Source: JAMHWF01 sp964371405 (lineage in GTDB: Bacteria; Pseudomonadota; Gammaproteobacteria; Burkholderiales; Burkholderiaceae_C). Taken from it: 64,000 bases of DNA. Each line of letters opens with the position of its first letter. The stretch's first letter is position 1. Location of the stretch: positions 62,001 to 126,000 of the forward strand of contig CAYJLV010000005.1 in assembly GCA_964371405.1 (NCBI GenBank), written 5' to 3'. This document shows, one piece after another, positions 25,363 to 34,579 of the stretch. The notes beneath the pieces are model-generated. The model was not told the origin of the DNA and did no database searches. It worked only from the letters and a program-made list of their open reading frames with translations. Made by a program: the position numbers and the translations under genes.

Positions 25363-27327
25363 TCACGCGCTCGCGATGCCGCCGTGATCGGCGCGGCGCG
25401 CGTGTCGGCTGACGAAGCGCGCGGCATCGACGGCGTCGAGCAGGCTGGCCTCGACGGGGCAGGGCGTGCCGGCGATCAGCGCGGCGACCGTGCGCGCGGC
25501 CAGCGGCGCCCAGGCGATGCCGCGCGAGCCGAGCGCGTTGACGGTGTAGAGGCCGCGCAGCCGCGGCACGAAGCGCGGCTGGTCGAGGCGCGACGCGCGC
25601 GCGATCGCGGCCGCGTCGGGCAAAGCGCCGAGCAGCGGCAGGCGGTCGATGGCGATGCAGCGCCAGCCGACGCGCGCCGCGACGGCGTCGTCGGCCGCCG
25701 GCGCGACGGCGTCGCCGAGCATCTGCCGCAGCCGCGCGAGGTTGGCGGCGGCGTCGTCGGTGCGCGGCTGCGCATCGTTGCCGCCGGCGTCGGGTTCGTT
25801 CGTCGCGCCGCACCAGAGGCGGCCCGCCAGCGGCGGCAGCAGATAGCCGCCGCCGGCGATCGGCACACGTGCCCGGGCTTGTGGCCAGTCGTCGGCGGCG
25901 AGTGCCGTGATCTGGCCGCGCATGCGCTGCAGTGGCCACGCGGCACCTCCGATCCAGCGCGATGGGTCGCCGTTGTCGGCGAGCACGACGGCGTCGACGC
26001 GGTCCAGCACGGCGCTGTCGGCACCGAACACGCACCATTGCGTGTCGTCGTCGGCGAGAGTGTTGGCGGTGACGCCGCCGCGCCAGTCGACCGCCGTGCC
26101 GGCGTCGCGCAGCAGCGAGGCGCAGAGCGCGGCCGGCTCGATCCAGCCGCCTTGCGGATGCCACCAGGCGGCGTCGCGCAATGCGAGGCCGGCGCGGCGC
26201 GAGGCTTCGGCGGCGTCGAGTGCGTCGATGACGTCGGGCGGCAGCGCCTGCGCCGCGAGTGTGGCGCGCATCGCGGCCAGTGCCTGGGCGCCGCCCGATT
26301 CGAGCCGCAGCACGCCATCGACCCCACCCGGCGCGCCGTGTACGGCGATGGCGCGGCGCGCCAGCGGCGCCGCCTGCAGCGCGGCGGCGCGGCCCCAGCG
26401 CGCGTGCGGCCCGTCGACGGCCGTCACGACGCCGTGAAACAGGCCGGCCGGGTTGCCCGAAGACTCGCGCGCCGGCACGGCGTGGCGCTCGAAGATCATG
26501 CTTGCGATGCCCTGTTCGGCCAGCGCCCACGCCATGGCGCAGCCGGCGACGCCGCCGCCGACGATGGCGACGCGCCGCGGCGGCGCGGCCGCCGCGCGCG
26601 CCGGCGCACTGCGCGGCGCGAACGACGGCGCCCAGCGCGCCACCGTCATCTCGCGCTTGTCGCCGAAGCCGGGTGCGCGCTCGACGACGAAGCCCGATTC
26701 GGCGAGCGCGTCGCGCAACGGCCGCGCGACGCTCCACGTCGCCGCCGTCGCGCCGGGCGCGGCGAGCCGGCCGAGGGCGTGCACGACGCGCGGCTCCCAC
26801 ATCGCCGGGTTGCGCGCCGGCGCGAAGCCGTCGAGGTAGAAGGCGTCGAACCTCGCGACGAGTTCGGGCAGCGCGTCGCGCACGTCGAACCAGCCGAGCA
26901 GCAATTGCACCCGGCCGTCGTCGAAATCGAGCCGGTGCAGGTTGGGCGTCGCGGCCGGCCACTGCGCGGCCAGTTCGTCGGCGAGGCCGCGCAGCGGCGA
27001 CGCGGCATGCACGCGCGCGAGCTCGTCGCGTGCCGGCGGGTGCTTCTCGATCGCGACGTAGTACAGCCGCTCGCAGGCCGCCGCATCGCGCCGCCAGGCG
27101 TCCCAGGTCGCGAGGAAGTTGTTGCCGAGACCGAAGCCGAGTTCGAGGATGGCGAAGCGCTCGCGGCACTGCCACCGCGCCGGCAGGCCAGTGCCGCCGA
27201 GAAAGACGTGCGCGGCCTGCGCCAGCGCGCCGCCGCGCGCGTGGTAGACGTCGCCGTACTCGGCGCTGAACGGCACGCCGTCCGCGTCGAACTCGAGTCG
27301 TGCCGGCTGGACGGGCTGCGTCTTCAT
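25363..27327 (-). CDS. mnmC: tRNA 5-methylaminomethyl-2-thiouridine biosynthesis bifunctional protein
   Basis: 654 residues. The N-terminal methyltransferase half (to about 240) has VFLGGTGLPARW, the SAM loop ILELGFGLGNNFLATW and FYLDGFAPARNPAMW. The C-terminal FAD oxidoreductase half begins at the dinucleotide motif VAIVGGGVAGCAMAWALAEQ (about 252) and ends with GLYTVNALGSRGIAWAP. This domain order is that of MnmC, which converts cmnm5(s2)U to nm5 and then mnm5(s2)U at wobble position 34 of certain tRNAs. Both halves look complete. Confidence 0.95.
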   Translation of the reverse strand: MKTQPVQPARLEFDADGVPFSAEYGDVYHARGGALAQAAHVFLGGTGLPARWQCRERFAILELGFGLGNNFLATWDAWRRDAAACERLYYVAIEKHPPARDELARVHAASPLRGLADELAAQWPAATPNLHRLDFDDGRVQLLLGWFDVRDALPELVARFDAFYLDGFAPARNPAMWEPRVVHALGRLAAPGATAATWSVARPLRDALAESGFVVERAPGFGDKREMTVARWAPSFAPRSAPARAAAAPPRRVAIVGGGVAGCAMAWALAEQGIASMIFERHAVPARESSGNPAGLFHGVVTAVDGPHARWGRAAALQAAPLARRAIAVHGAPGGVDGVLRLESGGAQALAAMRATLAAQALPPDVIDALDAAEASRRAGLALRDAAWWHPQGGWIEPAALCASLLRDAGTAVDWRGGVTANTLADDDTQWCVFGADSAVLDRVDAVVLADNGDPSRWIGGAAWPLQRMRGQITALAADDWPQARARVPIAGGGYLLPPLAGRLWCGATNEPDAGGNDAQPRTDDAAANLARLRQMLGDAVAPAADDAVAARVGWRCIAIDRLPLLGALPDAAAIARASRLDQPRFVPRLRGLYTVNALGSRGIAWAPLAARTVAALIAGTPCPVEASLLDAVDAARFVSRHARRADHGGIASA

Positions 27328-27370
27328 GGCTGGACGCGGCCCGCGGCCGCTTCGCTCAACTCGTGTGCCC

Positions 27371-27426
27371 GCACGCTCGCTTCGCTCGCTGCCCCCCGTG
27401 GGGGCGTTCGCGCCTTCGGAGCGGCC
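27371..27426. repeat. short dispersed-type G/C repeat with hairpin
   Basis: The 5' leader of mnmC contains tandem CGCTTCGCTC-like words followed by a hairpin, 27391-27396 pairing with 27400-27405 around CGT, then GCGCCTTCGGAGCGGCC. This pattern is, from memory, a common intergenic repeat in Burkholderiales genomes. Only this copy is clear here; 28590-28614 (GGGCCGCCCCAAGCAAGGC) is a possible relative. Confidence 0.4.
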
Positions 27427-27435
27427 GTGCGGCGC

Positions 27436-28419
27436 TCACTGCGGCTGGAAGCCGCTCGCGCGGATGATCTCGGCCCAGGCCTTGGCGTAGGCGCGTTCGC
27501 GGCTGGCGAGCTGCGCGGAAGTCATGAACTCCACGTCCAGGCCGAGCGCGCTCAGGCGGGTGCGCACGTCGGGCATCGCGACCACCTTGGCGAGCGCCGC
27601 CGAGAAGCCGTCGATCGCGGCCCTGGGCGTGCCCGCCGGGGCGAAGAAGCCGTAGAACGGCATGTCCTCGAAACCGGCGATGCCGAGCTCGGCCAGGGTC
27701 GGCACGTCGGGCAGCGTCGGCTGGCGCTTGGGCCCGAGGACGGCGACGACGCGGAGGCGTCCGCCCTTGTGGTTGTCGATGAAGTCGGGCACCGAGCCGA
27801 CCCCGGCAGCAATCTGGTTGCCGAGCATGTCGCCGATCATCGGTGCGCTGCCGCGGTAGGGCGCCGAGACGAGGTCGAGCTTGAACTTCTCGCCGAGCAC
27901 CTTGACCAGGAACTCGGGCGTCGAGGCCGGCGCCGGCACGCCGACGGCGCCCTTGCCCTGGCCCTGGCTGCGCACCCAGGCCACGTAGTCGTTGAGGCTC
28001 GTGGCCGGCGTGCCCGACGAGAGCGCGAAGGCATTGACGAAGTTCGCGAAACCGGCCACCGGCACGAAGTCGCGCGCCGAGTCGAAGCCCGGGTTCTTGG
28101 TCACCATCGGCAGGATCGTGATCGTGTGGTCGTGCGAGATGAAGAATGTGCTGCCGTCGGCCGGCGCGGCCTTCAAGGCATGCGCGGCGAGCTGCCCACC
28201 GGCGCCGGGCTTGTTCTCGACGATCACCGGCACGCCGAGTTCGTCCTTCAGTTTTTCGCCGAGCAGGCGCGCGATCGCGTCCGTTCCGCCGCCGGCGGGG
28301 AATCCGACCAGGATGCGCACCGTCTTGGCCGGCTGGGCCAGCGCGGCGCCTGCGGCGCCGAGCCCCAGGCAAACCGACAGGGACGCGAACAGTGCGATGC
28401 GACGGGTGAAGCGGACCAT
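27436..28419 (-). CDS. Bug-family tripartite tricarboxylate transporter substrate-binding protein
   Basis: 327 residues from ATG at 28419 with GGAGGC-type ribosome site. Signal peptide MVRFTRRIALFASLSVCLGL with cleavage after AALA, then TVRILVGFPAGGGTDAIARL and PVIVENKPGAGGQLAAHAL, the Bug signatures. A periplasmic receptor for an unknown carboxylate-like ligand with no transporter genes beside it. It is isolated between mnmC and efp on the same strand, about 250 bases downstream of efp. Confidence 0.93.
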   Translation of the reverse strand: MVRFTRRIALFASLSVCLGLGAAGAALAQPAKTVRILVGFPAGGGTDAIARLLGEKLKDELGVPVIVENKPGAGGQLAAHALKAAPADGSTFFISHDHTITILPMVTKNPGFDSARDFVPVAGFANFVNAFALSSGTPATSLNDYVAWVRSQGQGKGAVGVPAPASTPEFLVKVLGEKFKLDLVSAPYRGSAPMIGDMLGNQIAAGVGSVPDFIDNHKGGRLRVVAVLGPKRQPTLPDVPTLAELGIAGFEDMPFYGFFAPAGTPRAAIDGFSAALAKVVAMPDVRTRLSALGLDVEFMTSAQLASRERAYAKAWAEIIRASGFQPQ

Positions 28420-28540
28420 CGGAGCCTCCAGTTCTTCGCGGCGCCACCATGGCGCCGGTTCACGGCGGGCGATTATGGAAGCTTCGCCCCGCGTCGGGCG
28501 TCGGGATTGCCCGCGTACCGGGGCCTGCCGCGCAGCGATC

Positions 28541-28554
28541 GTGATCGAGATCAA
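28541..28554. promoter_or_regulatory. possible FNR/Anr-type box
   Basis: GTGAT-CGAG-ATCAA matches the FNR consensus TTGAT-N4-ATCAA at nine of ten fixed positions. It lies about 122 bases upstream of the Bug receptor start in an otherwise gene-free 244-base gap (28420-28663). A single such match could be chance. Confidence 0.25.
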
Positions 28555-28663
28555 TGCCGCGCTTCACGCGAAGCCGGCCGCCGCGCCGGGCCGCCCCAAG
28601 CAAGGCCCGAACCCTCTCGATGGGTCGCTCGCCCTACCCGGCGAGCGGGGTGCCGTCAGTCCC

Positions 28664-29215
28664 TCACACCCGCTTGCGGTACTCGTGCGTGCGCGTGTCG
28701 ATCTCGATCTTGTCGCCGTTCTCGACGAACAGCGGCACGGCGATCTCGAAGCCGGTGGCGGTCTTCGCCGGCTTCATCACCTTGCCCGAGGTGTCGCCCT
28801 TGACGGCGGGCTCCGTCGTCACTTCGCGCACCACGGTGGTCGGCAGTTCGACCGAGATCGCCTTGCCGTCGTAGAACACGACCTCGACCGCCATGCCGTC
28901 CTCGAGGTAGCTGATGGCGTCGCCCATGTTCTCGGCCTCGACCTCGAACTGGTTGTACTCGCTGTCCATGAAGACGTACATCGGGTCGGCGAAGTAGGAG
29001 TAGGTGCACTCCTTCTTGTCGAGCACGATCTGGTCCATCTTGTCGTCGGCCTTGAAGACGACTTCGGTGCCGGAGTTGCTCAGCAGGCTCTTGAGCTTCA
29101 TGCGCACCGTGGCGGCGTTGCGTCCGCCGCGGCTGTACTCCGTCTTGAGCACGACCATCGGATCCTTGCCTTGCATGATCACGTTGCCGGCCCGGATTTC
29201 CTGTGCGATCTTCAT
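28664..29215 (-). CDS. efp: elongation factor P (arginine type)
   Basis: 183 residues, starting at MKIAQEIRAG; the in-frame extension upstream is not family-like. The three-domain EF-P is complete. The loop at the tip of domain I reads YSRGGRNAAT with Arg at position 32, where E. coli has lysine. In proteobacteria with Arg32 the residue is rhamnosylated by EarP, which activates EF-P to relieve ribosome stalling at polyproline. The earP gene is directly upstream on the same strand, 69 bases away, consistent with that mode. Confidence 0.97.
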   Translation of the reverse strand: MKIAQEIRAGNVIMQGKDPMVVLKTEYSRGGRNAATVRMKLKSLLSNSGTEVVFKADDKMDQIVLDKKECTYSYFADPMYVFMDSEYNQFEVEAENMGDAISYLEDGMAVEVVFYDGKAISVELPTTVVREVTTEPAVKGDTSGKVMKPAKTATGFEIAVPLFVENGDKIEIDTRTHEYRKRV

Positions 29216-29284
29216 GGTGGTTCGGTTGCCGCTGCGGTTGGGGGTAGCACGCGGCGTGGAGCGCCGCTGCAAAAACGAACGATT

Positions 29285-30343
29285 TTAGCCTGTCCGCGCG
29301 GCGACGAAAGCCAGCAGCCGGGTCACGAGATCCGGTTGCGCTTCCACGCGCTCCTGCCAGCGGCCGGCGTGCGCGGCCCAGGCGGCGGCATCGGGCCAGG
29401 CGTCGGGCCACGGCCGGCGGCCGATCCAGGCGAACCAGAGCGCGCGCAGCGCGTCGGCGAAGGCGGGGTCGGCGCCGTCGAGGTAGCGGTCGAGGAAGGC
29501 GTCGAGCTTGCGCGCGTGCACCGCGTCGTCCTGCGGATAGATGTGCCAGACGAAGGGCCGCGCGGCCCATTGCGCGCGCACGAAGGAATCTTCGCCGCGC
29601 ACGAAGTTCAGGTCGCAGGCCCACAGCAGGCGGTCGAAGTCGGGCTGCGTCAGCCAGGGCAGATCGTGGATGCGCAGCGCGTCGCGCGCTGGCGCGGCAC
29701 CGTGCGCGGCGCGCACCCGGCGCGCCGCATGGTCGGGCGTGACGAGCAGCAGCGTCGGCGTGCGCTCCAGCGTGTCGAGCAGCGCCGGCAGCGCCGCGTT
29801 GTCGTAGCAGAACAGGCTCACGACCTGCTCGCCGGCGCGCGGTGCGATGCCGTGCGCGGCGAACCAGGCGTCGCGCTCGAAGCCGCGGCGTGCGTCGGCC
29901 AGGCCGCGCTCGCGGAGCAGACCGCCGGTCGCCGGCGTGAAGCCGGGGTAGAAGAACCAGCGCGTGAGGCCGGCGCCGGGCCCCGCCTGCTGCGGCGACG
30001 GCAGGCCGTGGCTGCGTTCGACATAGGGCTCGGCGCTGAGGTACTCGAGATCGATCCACAGCGGCGGCTTGTCGCGCCGCATGCGCAGGACGAAGGCGGG
30101 CGGCGGATCGCAGCCGAACAGCTCGACGACGACGTCGCCCGGCTCGCGCGGCGGTGTCGCGTCGCGCCATTCGATCACTTCGACGCCGGGTGCGCCGCCG
30201 GGCGCCATCCACGCCAGCGCCGAGGCGTCGTCGATCCACAGGCGCACCGCTTCGCCGCGCGCGGCGAGTTCTCGCGCGAAGCGCCAGCCCACGCCGATGT
30301 CGCCCCAGTTGTCGACGACACGACAGAACACGTCCCACAGCAT
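29285..30343 (-). CDS. earP: EF-P arginine rhamnosyltransferase
   Basis: 352 residues from ATG at 30343. The N-terminus FCRVVDNWGDIGVGWR holds Asp11 and Asp15, corresponding to the conserved Asp pair of EarP, and the second Rossmann domain carries RGEDSFVRAQWA followed by FVWHIYPQDD, the dTDP-rhamnose-binding region. This is the former DUF2331 family, a GT-B inverting glycosyltransferase that attaches rhamnose to Arg32 of EF-P. It diverges from uvrC with 40 bases between starts and precedes efp in the same direction. Confidence 0.96.
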   Translation of the reverse strand: MLWDVFCRVVDNWGDIGVGWRFARELAARGEAVRLWIDDASALAWMAPGGAPGVEVIEWRDATPPREPGDVVVELFGCDPPPAFVLRMRRDKPPLWIDLEYLSAEPYVERSHGLPSPQQAGPGAGLTRWFFYPGFTPATGGLLRERGLADARRGFERDAWFAAHGIAPRAGEQVVSLFCYDNAALPALLDTLERTPTLLLVTPDHAARRVRAAHGAAPARDALRIHDLPWLTQPDFDRLLWACDLNFVRGEDSFVRAQWAARPFVWHIYPQDDAVHARKLDAFLDRYLDGADPAFADALRALWFAWIGRRPWPDAWPDAAAWAAHAGRWQERVEAQPDLVTRLLAFVAARTG

Positions 30344-30383
30344 GACGCGATTATCCCGGGGCACCGCGCGGCACAATGAGCGC

Positions 30384-32369
30384 GTGAACTCCCAGCACGA
30401 GCCGCAGGCGACGGAACACAGCGAGCCGGCGCCTGCAGTCGCAACCGCCGACGCGGAGCGCGAGCGCCTGCTCGCCGAGGTTGCAGCGCTGCCGTCGTTG
30501 CCCGGCGTCTATCGCTGGTTCGATGCGCAGGGCGGGGTGCTCTACGTCGGCAAGGCGCGCAACCTGAAAAAGCGGGTCGCCAGCTACCTGCACAAGGACC
30601 ACGGCGGCACGCGTATCGGCGTGATGGTGGCGCGCATCGCGCGGCTCGAGACGACGGTGGTGCGCTCCGAAGCCGAGGCGCTGCTGCTCGAGAACAACCT
30701 GATCAAGACGCTGGCGCCGCGCTTCAACATCCTGTTTCGCGACGACAAGAGCTACCCGTACCTGAAGATCGTGTCGCACGCGTACCCGCGCGTCGCCTAC
30801 TACCGCGGCGCGGTGGATCGCAAGCACCGCTACTTCGGGCCGTACCCGAGCGCCTGGGCAGTGAAGGAGTCGATCCAGCTGATCCAGAAGGTGTTTCGCT
30901 TGCGCACCTGCGAGGACACCGTGTTCGCCAACCGCTCGCGGCCCTGCCTGCTGTACCAGGTCAAGCGCTGCTCGGGGCCCTGCGTGGGTCTCGTCACAAC
31001 CGAGGACTACGCGCGCGACGTCGCCAGCACCGAGCGCTTCCTGCAGGGCGAGCAGCAGCAGGTGATCGACGCGCTGCAGGCGCGCATGATGGCGCACGCC
31101 GAAGCGCTCGAGTTCGAGCAGGCGACCGAGATCCGCAACCAGCTCGCCGCGCTGTCTCGGGTGCTGCACCAGCAGGCCGTCGACGAGAGCAGCGCCAGCG
31201 GTCGCGACCGCGACGTCGACATCCTCGCGGTGCGCGTGCAGGGCGGGCGCGCCTGCGTCAACCTCGCGATGGTGCGCGGCGGCCGCCACCTCGGCGACCG
31301 GTCGTACTTCCCGACGCACGTCGACGAGGCGGCGGCGATCGTCGCCGGCGAAAGCGGCGAAGGCAGCGAAGGCATGGCGCAAGCCGGCGACGCCGCCGCG
31401 CCGCGCGACGCCGAACTGCTCGTGCTCGAAGCCTTCGTCGCGCAGCATTACCTGGGCACGCCGCCGCCGCCGCTGCTCGTCACCGGGCGGGCGGTCGATC
31501 GCGCGTTGCTCGATGCGCTGTCGCAGCAGTGCGGCGTGAGGCTCGCCGCGCAGCACCAGCCGCGCGGCCAGCGCCGCATCTGGCTCGAGATGGCGACCCA
31601 GGGCGCCGGGCTGGCGCTGGCGCGGCTGCTCGCCGAAGAGGGCTCGCAGCAGGCGCGCACGCGCGCGCTGGCCGAAGCGCTCGACCTCGCGCACGAGCGG
31701 CTCGAGACGCTGCGCATCGAGTGCTTCGACATCAGCCACACGGCGGGCGAGGCGACGCAGGCCTCGTGCGTCGTGTTCGAGAACCACCGCATGCAGCCGA
31801 GCCAGTACCGCCGCTACAACATCGCCGGCATCGCCGGCGGCGACGACTACGCCGCGATGCGCCAGGTGCTGATGCGGCGCTACGCCAAGGTCGCCGAGGC
31901 GCTGGCCGAGGGCGCCGCACGCATGCCCGATCTGGTGCTCGTCGACGGCGGCCGCGGCCAGGTCGCGATGGCGCGCGAAGTGTTCGAGGAACTGGGGCTC
32001 GACGCCGGTCTGATCGTCGGCGTCGAGAAGGGCGAGGGGCGCAAGATCGGGCTGGAGGAACTCGTGTTCGCCGACGGCCGGCCGAAGGTGGCGCTCGGCC
32101 GCGACTCGGCGGCGCTGATGCTGGTCGCGCAGATCCGCGACGAGGCGCACCGCTTCGCGATCACCGGCATGCGCGCGCGGCGCGCCAGCGTGCGCACCAA
32201 GGCGAGCCGCCTGGAAGACGTGGCCGGCGTCGGGCCGAAGAAGCGCGCGCGCCTGCTGCAGCGCTTCGGCGGCCTGCGCGGCGTGGGCAATGCGAGCGTC
32301 GACGACCTGGCCGGCGTCGACGGCATCTCGCGTGAACTGGCCGAGGAGATCTATCGTGCGTTGCACTGA
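30384..32369 (+). CDS. uvrC: excinuclease ABC subunit C
   Basis: 661 residues from GTG at 30384, slightly longer than E. coli UvrC (610) because of an N-terminal extension of about 35 residues and a region after residue 300. The GIY-YIG nuclease domain (PGVYRWFDAQGGVLYVGKAR), the UVR motif (EALEFEQATEIRNQLAAL), the C-terminal RNase H-like nuclease (ECFDISHTAGEATQASCVVF, LVLVDGGRGQV) and the helix-hairpin-helix (LEDVAGVGPKKRARLLQRFG) are all present. It makes both incisions in nucleotide excision repair with UvrA and UvrB. Confidence 0.96.
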   Translation: MNSQHEPQATEHSEPAPAVATADAERERLLAEVAALPSLPGVYRWFDAQGGVLYVGKARNLKKRVASYLHKDHGGTRIGVMVARIARLETTVVRSEAEALLLENNLIKTLAPRFNILFRDDKSYPYLKIVSHAYPRVAYYRGAVDRKHRYFGPYPSAWAVKESIQLIQKVFRLRTCEDTVFANRSRPCLLYQVKRCSGPCVGLVTTEDYARDVASTERFLQGEQQQVIDALQARMMAHAEALEFEQATEIRNQLAALSRVLHQQAVDESSASGRDRDVDILAVRVQGGRACVNLAMVRGGRHLGDRSYFPTHVDEAAAIVAGESGEGSEGMAQAGDAAAPRDAELLVLEAFVAQHYLGTPPPPLLVTGRAVDRALLDALSQQCGVRLAAQHQPRGQRRIWLEMATQGAGLALARLLAEEGSQQARTRALAEALDLAHERLETLRIECFDISHTAGEATQASCVVFENHRMQPSQYRRYNIAGIAGGDDYAAMRQVLMRRYAKVAEALAEGAARMPDLVLVDGGRGQVAMAREVFEELGLDAGLIVGVEKGEGRKIGLEELVFADGRPKVALGRDSAALMLVAQIRDEAHRFAITGMRARRASVRTKASRLEDVAGVGPKKRARLLQRFGGLRGVGNASVDDLAGVDGISRELAEEIYRALH

Positions 32370-32850
32370 CCGCAAGCGTTTCGTCTACGGACTCGTCGGC
32401 ATCGCGATCGCCGGCTGCGCACCCCAGCCCGTGCGGCCCCCGGCCGAGCCCGAGGCGCCGCCGCCGGCGCAGGCCCGTCCGCCGGCGCCGCCCGCCACGG
32501 CGATCACGCTGCCGACGCCCGAGACGGCGCGCAGCTGGGAACATCTGCGCCTGCAGGCGGCGCGGCGCATGATCGCGGCCAACCCCCAGGGCAGCTACAC
32601 CAGCGTTGCGCCCGAAGTGCTGCTCGCGATCCCCGTGCTCGAGATCGAGTTGAACGCCGACGGCAGCGTGCGCCGCATCGAGGTGCTGCGCCACCCGCGC
32701 CAGGCGCGCGACACGACGCAGCTCGCGATCGACGCAGTGCGCCGCGCCGCGCCGTTCGGCGACGTGTCGCGGCTGGCGCGACCGTGGAAGTTCACCGAGG
32801 CATTCCTGTTCGACGACGACCGCCGCTTCAAGCCGCGATCATTGGACTGA
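32356..32850 (+). CDS. TonB-C-domain-like lipoprotein
   Basis: 164 residues from GTG at 32356, overlapping the uvrC end by 14 bases. The signal GLVGIAIAGC places the lipidated Cys at 21. A Pro/Ala-rich linker (about 25-55) leads to a domain whose core VLEIELNADGSVRRIEVLRH and IDAVRRAAPFGDVS resemble the TonB C-terminal fold. There is no N-terminal transmembrane anchor, so it is unlikely to be an energy transducer; TonB-like lipoproteins of this type have no firm role. It is probably co-transcribed with uvrC. Confidence 0.75.
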   Translation: MRCTDRKRFVYGLVGIAIAGCAPQPVRPPAEPEAPPPAQARPPAPPATAITLPTPETARSWEHLRLQAARRMIAANPQGSYTSVAPEVLLAIPVLEIELNADGSVRRIEVLRHPRQARDTTQLAIDAVRRAAPFGDVSRLARPWKFTEAFLFDDDRRFKPRSLD

Positions 32851-32896
32851 ATCCGCGCCTCGCGGCTGCACGCCGGCATGCGGGCACAATGCCCGC

Positions 32897-33466
32897 ATGT
32901 TCACGACGCTGCCGACGCTGCTGACCTGGGCGCGACTGCTCGCGATACCGCTGGTCGTCGGCGTGTTCTACGTGAAGCTCGCGCCCGAGACGCAGAACCT
33001 CCTGGCCACGACGATGTTCGTCGTTGTCGCGTTCACCGACTGGCTCGACGGCTGGCTGGCGCGGCGCCTGAACCAGACCTCGGCCTTCGGCGCCTTCCTC
33101 GACCCGGTGGCCGACAAGATCCTGGTCTGCGCCGCGCTCGTCGTGCTGGTGCACCTGAACCGGCTGCACGCGCTGATCGCGCTCGTCATCATCGGCCGCG
33201 AGATCGCGATCTCGGCGCTGCGCGAGTGGATGGCGCAGATCGGCGCGGCGCGCAGCGTCGCCGTGCACATGGTCGGCAAGGCCAAGACGGTGGCGCAACT
33301 CGTCGCGATCCCGTTCCTGCTCTATGACGGAGTCCTGTTCGACCTGATCGACACGCGAGTCTGGGGCACGGTGCTGATCGTCGTCGCCGCGGCGCTGACG
33401 ATCTGGTCGATGGTCTATTACCTGCAGAAGGCGCTGCCCGAGATCCGCGCCAAGACGCACCAGTGA
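32897..33466 (+). CDS. pgsA: CDP-diacylglycerol-glycerol-3-phosphate 3-phosphatidyltransferase
   Basis: 189 residues. The CDP-alcohol phosphotransferase motif D-G-x2-A-R-x8-G-x3-D-x3-D is perfect: Asp51, Gly52, Ala55, Arg56, Gly65, Asp69 and Asp73. Several membrane segments flank it. It makes phosphatidylglycerol phosphate, the committed step to phosphatidylglycerol and cardiolipin, in the inner membrane. Its stop overlaps the GTG of the following transporter gene by four bases. Confidence 0.95.
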   Translation: MFTTLPTLLTWARLLAIPLVVGVFYVKLAPETQNLLATTMFVVVAFTDWLDGWLARRLNQTSAFGAFLDPVADKILVCAALVVLVHLNRLHALIALVIIGREIAISALREWMAQIGAARSVAVHMVGKAKTVAQLVAIPFLLYDGVLFDLIDTRVWGTVLIVVAAALTIWSMVYYLQKALPEIRAKTHQ

Positions 33467-34356
33467 CAGCCGCCGACGCTCGACGCGGCGCGTTGCTCGC
33501 CGCGATGCCCTGGGTCTTCGTCGTCATCTGGAGCACCGGTTTCATCGTCGCGCGCTATGGCATGCCGCATGCGCCGCCGCTCAAGTTCCTCGTCATCCGC
33601 TTTGCGCTGTCGATCGCCTGCTTCGGCGTATGGATCGCGCTGTCGCGGCCGGCGTGGCCGCGCGGCCGCATGCAGTGGCTGCACCTGGCCGTCGTCGGCG
33701 TGCTGCTCAACGGCGGCTATCTCGGCGGCGTGTGGGCGGCTGTGAAGCAGGGCGCGTCGGCCGGCACCGTCGCGCTTATCGTCGGTCTGCAGCCGGTGCT
33801 GACGGCGCTGTGGGTGTCGCGCGCCGGCGTGGAGCGCGGCAGCTCGTCGCACGTCTCGGCGAGGCAATGGGCCGGCCTGCTGCTCGGCTTCGCGGGGCTG
33901 CTGCTCGTCGTCTGGCGCAAGCTCGGCGCCGGCGAGATCGGCGCCGCCAACCTCGCACTCTGCGTGTTCGCGCTGCTGTCGATCACGGCGGGCACGCTGT
34001 ACCAGAAGGCGCACGTCGCACCGTGCGACGTGCGCAGCGCCAACGCGGTGCAGATGCTGGCCGCTTTCGCCGTCATGCTGCCGCTGGCCGCGCTCGAGAG
34101 CGAGGCGGTGCGCTGGCACCCCGAGCTGATCGGCGCGCTCGCGTGGTCGGTGTTCGCGCTGACGCTGGGCGGCAACTCGCTGCTGTATCTGCTGATCCAG
34201 CGCGGTGCGGCGACGCGCGTGACGAGTCTGCTCTACCTCGTGCCGCCGTGCACCGCGGCGATGGGCTGGCTGCTGTTCGGCGAATTGCTGACGCCGCTCG
34301 TGCTCGCCGGCATGGTGCTGACGGCGATCGGCGTCTGGCTCGCGATCCGCAACTAG
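33463..34356 (+). CDS. EamA/DMT-superfamily transporter
   Basis: 297 residues from GTG. About ten hydrophobic helices arranged as two EamA repeats: the first starts PWVFVVIWSTGFIVARYGMP, the second contains NLALCVFALLSITAGTLYQK. The C-terminal end LVPPCTAAMGWLLFGELLTP is typical of the RhaT/YdcZ-like drug/metabolite transporters. Substrates of these exporters are rarely predictable. Coupled to pgsA by a GTGA overlap. Confidence 0.9.
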   Translation: MTAADARRGALLAAMPWVFVVIWSTGFIVARYGMPHAPPLKFLVIRFALSIACFGVWIALSRPAWPRGRMQWLHLAVVGVLLNGGYLGGVWAAVKQGASAGTVALIVGLQPVLTALWVSRAGVERGSSSHVSARQWAGLLLGFAGLLLVVWRKLGAGEIGAANLALCVFALLSITAGTLYQKAHVAPCDVRSANAVQMLAAFAVMLPLAALESEAVRWHPELIGALAWSVFALTLGGNSLLYLLIQRGAATRVTSLLYLVPPCTAAMGWLLFGELLTPLVLAGMVLTAIGVWLAIRN

Positions 34357-34443
34357 CAGGCCGGGCGCGCTTGTCAAGCGTGGAAGCGCGAGATCGGCGC
34401 GCGGCGGAGCGAAAATCTTTGTGCATGGAGTCCGCTTCCGCGC

Positions 34444-34473
34444 TTGACACTCCCCCTGGGGCGCGGCTGTAAT
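34444..34473 (+). promoter_or_regulatory. strong sigma-70-type promoter before the HU gene
   Basis: TTGACA (34444-34449) is a perfect -35 box and TGTAAT (34468-34473) a five-of-six -10 box, 18 bases apart. Transcription would begin near 34480, giving a leader of about 100 bases before HU. The rest of the 223-base gap (34357-34579) shows no gene. Confidence 0.7.
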
Positions 34474-34579
34474 CGTTTCGCCCCGCGACGGCGTCGTTCT
34501 GCGGCGCACACACCGTTTTCGGACACGCCTCGCGCGATGCGTGAGGCAACCTTGAGACACCTTGAGAGGGGGTACTTTC

